Notes under the pieces: model-generated
Told to the model about the DNA's origin: nothing
What the model saw: only the letters and a program-made list of their open reading frames with translations
The model's database searches: none
Shown here: one piece after another, positions 61,266-64,000 of the stretch
Position numbering within the stretch: the stretch's first letter is position 1
How the letters are laid out: each line of letters begins with the position of its first letter
Source of the DNA: Brenneria populi
GTDB taxonomy: Bacteria > Pseudomonadota > Gammaproteobacteria > Enterobacterales > Enterobacteriaceae
NCBI RefSeq assembly: GCF_036016195.1
Contig: NZ_JAYWTM010000001.1
Location: 620,001-684,000, forward strand
Length of the DNA: 64,000 nucleotides
Direction: 5' to 3'
Translations under genes and position numbers: made by a program

Positions 61266-61450
61266 TTGCTGACAAACCCATCTGTCAGAAAGAGATACCC
61301 GGGGCGACCACGGGGGCGAGGCGTCGTAAGCGGGAACCTCCCCCCGTGTTTCCCCTACAAAAACGCGTGAGTTTTTGAACGCCGCTGGCGGCGGCCCGCA
61401 GGGCGAGTCCCGCTACGGGATGAGTAATATCTGACTTTGTCTACAGTCTG
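61266..61450 (+). repeat. Structured dispersed repeat, copy R7 (after trpA)
   Basis: Core arms ACGGGGG and CCCCCGT as in R5, and the same end type: left GCTGACAAACCCATCTGTC, right TATCTGACTTTGTCTACAG and following TCTG. About 70 extra bases, including a GGCGGCGG-rich segment, lie between the core and the right end. It separates trpA from its terminator. Confidence 0.83.
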
Positions 61451-61476
61451 ACGGCGGATAAAAATCCGCCGTTTTT
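61451..61476 (+). terminator. Rho-independent terminator of the trp operon
   Basis: ACGGCGGAT and ATCCGCCGT arms with a three-base loop and TTTTT. It lies between trpA and the convergent ompW. Confidence 0.88.
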
Positions 61477-61492
61477 CATTCGGCGCTCACTA

Positions 61493-62125
61493 TTAAAAAC
61501 GATAGCCGACGCCAAACATAAATACCCACGGATCCAGACGGGTATCGATCGTCTGCCGCTGGCCTCCGGCGTTAAATTTCACATCGGTATCGATATCCAT
61601 CCACCACAACGACGCGTTAATCAGCCAGTTTTCATCCAGATTGTAATCCAGGCCGGCCTGCGCGGCGACGCCCCAGGAGTTTGTCAGGCTCAGATCGCTT
61701 AAGCCGTTGCTTTTGCCCCGATCGTTGAACTTTTCATCGAAGAACATAGTGTAGTTCACCCCCACGCCGAGGTATGGGCGAAGCTTGTCGGCTTTTTCGC
61801 CGAAGTAGTACTGCGCCATCAGCGAAGGCGGCAAATGGCTGACTTCGGCAATGGTTCCGACGCCGTTCAACCCGACCTTATGATTAAACGGCGTCGCGGC
61901 CAAGAGTTCCACGCCGATGTTGTCCGTAACCAGGTAGCTGAATGTCAAACCCAGTTGGGTATTGTTATCCACTTTAAATGACCCCAGACCCAAGACATTG
62001 TCGGAGCCTTCCACCGGACGGACGGTAGCGGTTCCGGCTCGAACAATGATATCTCCGGCCTGATGAGCCTGCGCAAATGACGGCAACAGCGCGGCCGCAA
62101 TAAGTAACAAAGACGCCTTTTTCAT
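61493..62125 (-). CDS. ompW: Outer membrane protein OmpW
   Basis: Small eight-stranded outer-membrane beta barrel, 210 residues. The Sec signal peptide is MKKASLLLIAAALLPSFAQA, cleaved before HQAGD. The barrel ends in the expected aromatic-terminated strand FMFGVGYRF. Family segments: IIVRAGTATVRPVEGSDNVL, LLAATPFNHKVGLNGVGTIA (about 74) and HLPPSLMAQYYFG (about 97). In E. coli OmpW forms a hydrophobic channel and is induced in anaerobiosis; a perfect FNR box lies upstream. Position next to trp and yciC is as in E. coli. Confidence 0.95.
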   Translation of the reverse strand: MKKASLLLIAAALLPSFAQAHQAGDIIVRAGTATVRPVEGSDNVLGLGSFKVDNNTQLGLTFSYLVTDNIGVELLAATPFNHKVGLNGVGTIAEVSHLPPSLMAQYYFGEKADKLRPYLGVGVNYTMFFDEKFNDRGKSNGLSDLSLTNSWGVAAQAGLDYNLDENWLINASLWWMDIDTDVKFNAGGQRQTIDTRLDPWVFMFGVGYRF

Positions 62126-62456
62126 TACCCACTCCCTTTATATGGTTTAAATTTCGAGCAAAATATACCTTTACGCCGCCATTCTTGTTTTAACCCAGAT
62201 CACATCTTTTAAAGACATTTCGTAAAAATCGAACCTAATCAAACATGCGCAACTAATTAAAAATAAAGGAATTGATTTAAATCAAATTAATGAAAATGCG
62301 CATAACGTGCTCTCCTGCGAAAATGCGCTGCCAAAGCGCGTATTTCGGCGCTAAATTTTCAGCAGCCTTGCGGCGGGCGCTCAGGGGTAAGCCACGCCGC
62401 GGAGGCCTGAGAAATAACGGGCGATGCTATACCGGTTGAGGGAGGTAGACAAAAAA
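62126..62456. promoter_or_regulatory. ompW upstream region
   Basis: A 331-bp gap between divergent ompW and the ykgJ-like gene. The ompW-proximal half is AT-rich and holds the FNR-type box at 62272-62285. The distal part (62300-62456) is GC-richer and should drive the cysteine-cluster gene, but I see no clear promoter there. Confidence 0.5.
62272..62285. promoter_or_regulatory. FNR-type box upstream of ompW
   Basis: TTGATTTAAATCAA is a perfect TTGAT-N4-ATCAA palindrome. It is about 150 bp upstream of the ompW start. E. coli ompW is known to be FNR-regulated, which supports the reading, although AT-rich palindromes can arise by chance. Confidence 0.7.
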
Positions 62457-62816
62457 ATGAGCGATAACGTCTGCATGAACTGCGGCGCTTGTTGCGCTTA
62501 TTTTCGGGTATCTTTTTACTGGGCGGAAGCGGATGATGGCGCTGGCGCGGTGCCCGTCACGCTGACGGAACCGCTTACGCCGTTTTTGCGCTGTATGCAG
62601 GGAACCAATGGCAAAACGCCTCGATGCGCCGCATTGACCGGCGATATCGGCGAAAATGTCAGCTGTTCTATCTACCTTAACCGTCCCTCCCCCTGTCGCG
62701 AATTTATGCAATCAGGAGAAAACGGCCGGCTCAACGAGGCCTGCGACCGCGCCAGAGCCCGCTACGGCCTGCCCGCGCTGCCCGTCAGGATAGCAACGCC
62801 GTCAACGGAATCATGA
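62457..62816 (+). CDS. YkgJ-family cysteine-cluster protein
   Basis: A 119-residue protein of the CxxCxxCC zinc/iron-chelating family (UPF0153/YkgJ). The N-terminal motif is CMNCGACCAYFRVSFYWAE (about 6-24). Later cysteines are CMQG, RCAAL, SCSIY and SPCREF (about 49-84), a pattern suiting a metal or iron-sulfur centre. The function is unknown. The ATG at 62457 follows GGGAGG at a rather long spacing; a frame from 62424 adds 11 residues before the motif. Confidence 0.85.
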   Translation: MSDNVCMNCGACCAYFRVSFYWAEADDGAGAVPVTLTEPLTPFLRCMQGTNGKTPRCAALTGDIGENVSCSIYLNRPSPCREFMQSGENGRLNEACDRARARYGLPALPVRIATPSTES

Positions 62817-62916
62817 TAAATCCACGCATCGCCACCCGCGCGGGGTGCCACAGCCTGGCGTAACAGGTTACAATTAAAGGCTAATATCACGGCCCATTTT
62901 TTCTCAAGGAGTTTGC

Positions 62917-63669
62917 ATGCCTATCACGGCCAACCTGTTGTACCGTGACACAATGAATTTTACGCGTAACCAGCTCGTCACTATTTTGATGATGTCGCTG
63001 CTGACCGCGTTCATTACTGTCATTCTGAATCATGCCTTCGCCCCCGGAAATGAAGAATTGCAGATGCTGAATAACGTGGGCGGCGATCTCTCCTCCTCCG
63101 TCGAGCTGGGCGTTATGGACATGATCCAGCAAATGACGCCGGAGCAGCAGGTGGTGCTGCTGAAAATGTCCGCTGCGGGCACTTTTTCCGCCCTGGTCGG
63201 CAACGCGATCCTCACCGGCGGCATTCTGATGCTGATCCAGCTGGTATCCGCCGGCAACCGCACTAGCGCCTTACGGGCGATCGGCGCATCCGCGCCCATG
63301 CTGCCCCGCCTGTTTATTCTCATCCTGCTCTGCACGCTATTCGTGCAATTCGGCATGCTGTTTCTGATCGTTCCCGGCGTACTGTTGGCTATCGCATTCA
63401 GCCTGTCGCCGATTATCGTCGCCACCGAAAAGCGCGGCGTATTCAGCGCCGTCAAGGCCAGCGCCAAACTGGCTTATGCCAACCTGCGCGTAACGGCGCC
63501 GGCGGTGCTCCTCTGGATACTGACTAAAATCGCCATCCTGCTGCTGGCGACAAAAATTCCGGTATTTTCGCCGACCGTGCTTGCCGTGCTGGTGAATGGC
63601 CTAAGCAATCTGATATCCGCTATCCTGCTTATCTACCTATTCCGTCTGTATATGCTGCTTCGCGCTTGA
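62917..63669 (+). CDS. yciC: Inner-membrane protein YciC (UPF0259)
   Basis: A 250-residue membrane protein with about six hydrophobic helices, matching E. coli YciC throughout. Features: MPITANLLYRDTMNFTRNQL at the N-terminus, AGTFSALVGNAILTGGILML with IQLVSAGNRTSALRAIGASA (about 85-125), and the end LSNLISAILLIYLFRLYMLL. Role unknown. AAGGAG precedes the ATG. Followed by yciB, as in E. coli. Confidence 0.94.
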   Translation: MPITANLLYRDTMNFTRNQLVTILMMSLLTAFITVILNHAFAPGNEELQMLNNVGGDLSSSVELGVMDMIQQMTPEQQVVLLKMSAAGTFSALVGNAILTGGILMLIQLVSAGNRTSALRAIGASAPMLPRLFILILLCTLFVQFGMLFLIVPGVLLAIAFSLSPIIVATEKRGVFSAVKASAKLAYANLRVTAPAVLLWILTKIAILLLATKIPVFSPTVLAVLVNGLSNLISAILLIYLFRLYMLLRA

Positions 63670-63772
63670 TCTATGCCCAATGGTTTTAGGGGCGGCCGCC
63701 CTTGCCGCTGGTCGTGAATTCATCGCTGCCTGAGGTGGGAAATCCGCTGAAATAAGATTGGGCGGGACGGGC

Positions 63773-63798
63773 GGCGGCCCTGAAGCGAAGGGGCCGCC
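63773..63798. repeat. GC hairpin between yciC and yciB
   Basis: GGCGGCCC and GGGCCGCC arms with a ten-base loop in the 267-bp yciC-yciB gap. No T-run follows. It may be a terminator or a decayed repeat; the family core sequence of R1-R7 is not present. Confidence 0.35.
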
Positions 63799-63936
63799 GG
63801 CGCGGCCAATCGTAATTTTCTGCAAATTATTGCGATATCAAGAGAACGGCGCATCACAATGAAGGATAATGCAGGCGGTTATCGGATAACGCTTTGCGGT
63901 TATCACCAATAAATCATTTGGCGATGGATTGACATA

Positions 63937-64000
63937 ATGAAACAACTTATTGATTTTATTCCACTTATTGTTTTTTTTACTTTTTATAAACTCTACGACA
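63937..64000 (+). CDS. yciB: Start of septation / inner-membrane protein YciB (IspZ), cut by window end
   Basis: Only 21 codons are visible: MKQLIDFIPLIVFFTFYKLY and onward, against E. coli [20 protein letters not shown]. YciB is a five-helix membrane protein tied to envelope maintenance and septation. Gene order yciC-yciB matches E. coli. The rest lies beyond the window. Confidence 0.88.
   Translation, partial: MKQLIDFIPLIVFFTFYKLYD

Noticed and set aside
62860..62880. Possible second Ter site (minus-strand ATTGTAACC)
   Set aside because: It matches only the TTGTAAC centre; the flanking ATG and TAAA of the Ter consensus are absent.

Overview
The window comes from a Gammaproteobacterium of the order Enterobacterales. 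Most proteins recall their Escherichia coli counterparts along their whole length, and gene order follows two blocks of the E. coli map. Separate trpG and trpD genes, a fused trpCF, a nas nitrate-assimilation operon and a GC-rich composition fit the Pectobacteriaceae (Brenneria, Dickeya, Pectobacterium and relatives) better than Escherichia itself. I cannot fix the genus from the sequence alone. A tus gene with a Ter site places the window in or near the replication terminus.

Layout. 1-12.2 kb: ynfL (cut by the window edge) and ynfM, Ter-tus, fumC, manA, ydgA, an ACR3/BASS carrier, add, yfeH and ydgJ. 12.3-20.8 kb: an L-arabinose locus, araC and araFGH leftward and araBA rightward from a shared control region; araD is not here. 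21-28.1 kb: cnu (ydgT), then the overlapping rsxABCDGE electron-transport operon with nth; rsxC carries a 42-residue tandem repeat. 28.2-36.9 kb: cysB, topA, yciN, sohB, yciK, btuR and rluB. 37.1-40.1 kb: a TetR regulator divergent from a two-gene UPF0261/TIM-barrel operon whose two products match the two halves of the plant Tm-1 protein. 40.1-52.3 kb: a complete leftward nitrate-assimilation unit: nasR, a sigma-54 leader with an antitermination-type hairpin, nrtABD, a NirB-NirD fusion and a nitrate reductase fused to a CysJ-like flavoprotein, with a remnant of a siroheme methyltransferase gene between the last two. 52.4-61.5 kb: yciO, rnm (trpH) and the attenuated trp operon (trpL, E, G, D, CF, B, A). 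61.5-64 kb: ompW, a YkgJ-type cysteine-cluster protein, yciC and the start of yciB.

The most unusual feature is a dispersed family of roughly 115-bp structured repeats, seven copies in the window (near 15.96, 19.12, 29.41, 29.54, 49.12, 59.09 and 61.27 kb). Each folds into a long GC-rich hairpin, and the variable bases of the central stem change in matched pairs between copies. Several sit inside operons (araF-araG, araB-araA, trpCF-trpB). One supplies the last codons and stop of araB, and one lies in frame inside the nitrate permease gene.

Functionally, the arabinose genes cover uptake and the first two catabolic steps. The nas genes take nitrate from periplasmic capture to ammonium under dual nitrogen and nitrate control. 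The trp genes convert chorismate to tryptophan under TrpR and attenuation. Rsx feeds reduction of the SoxR iron-sulfur sensor.
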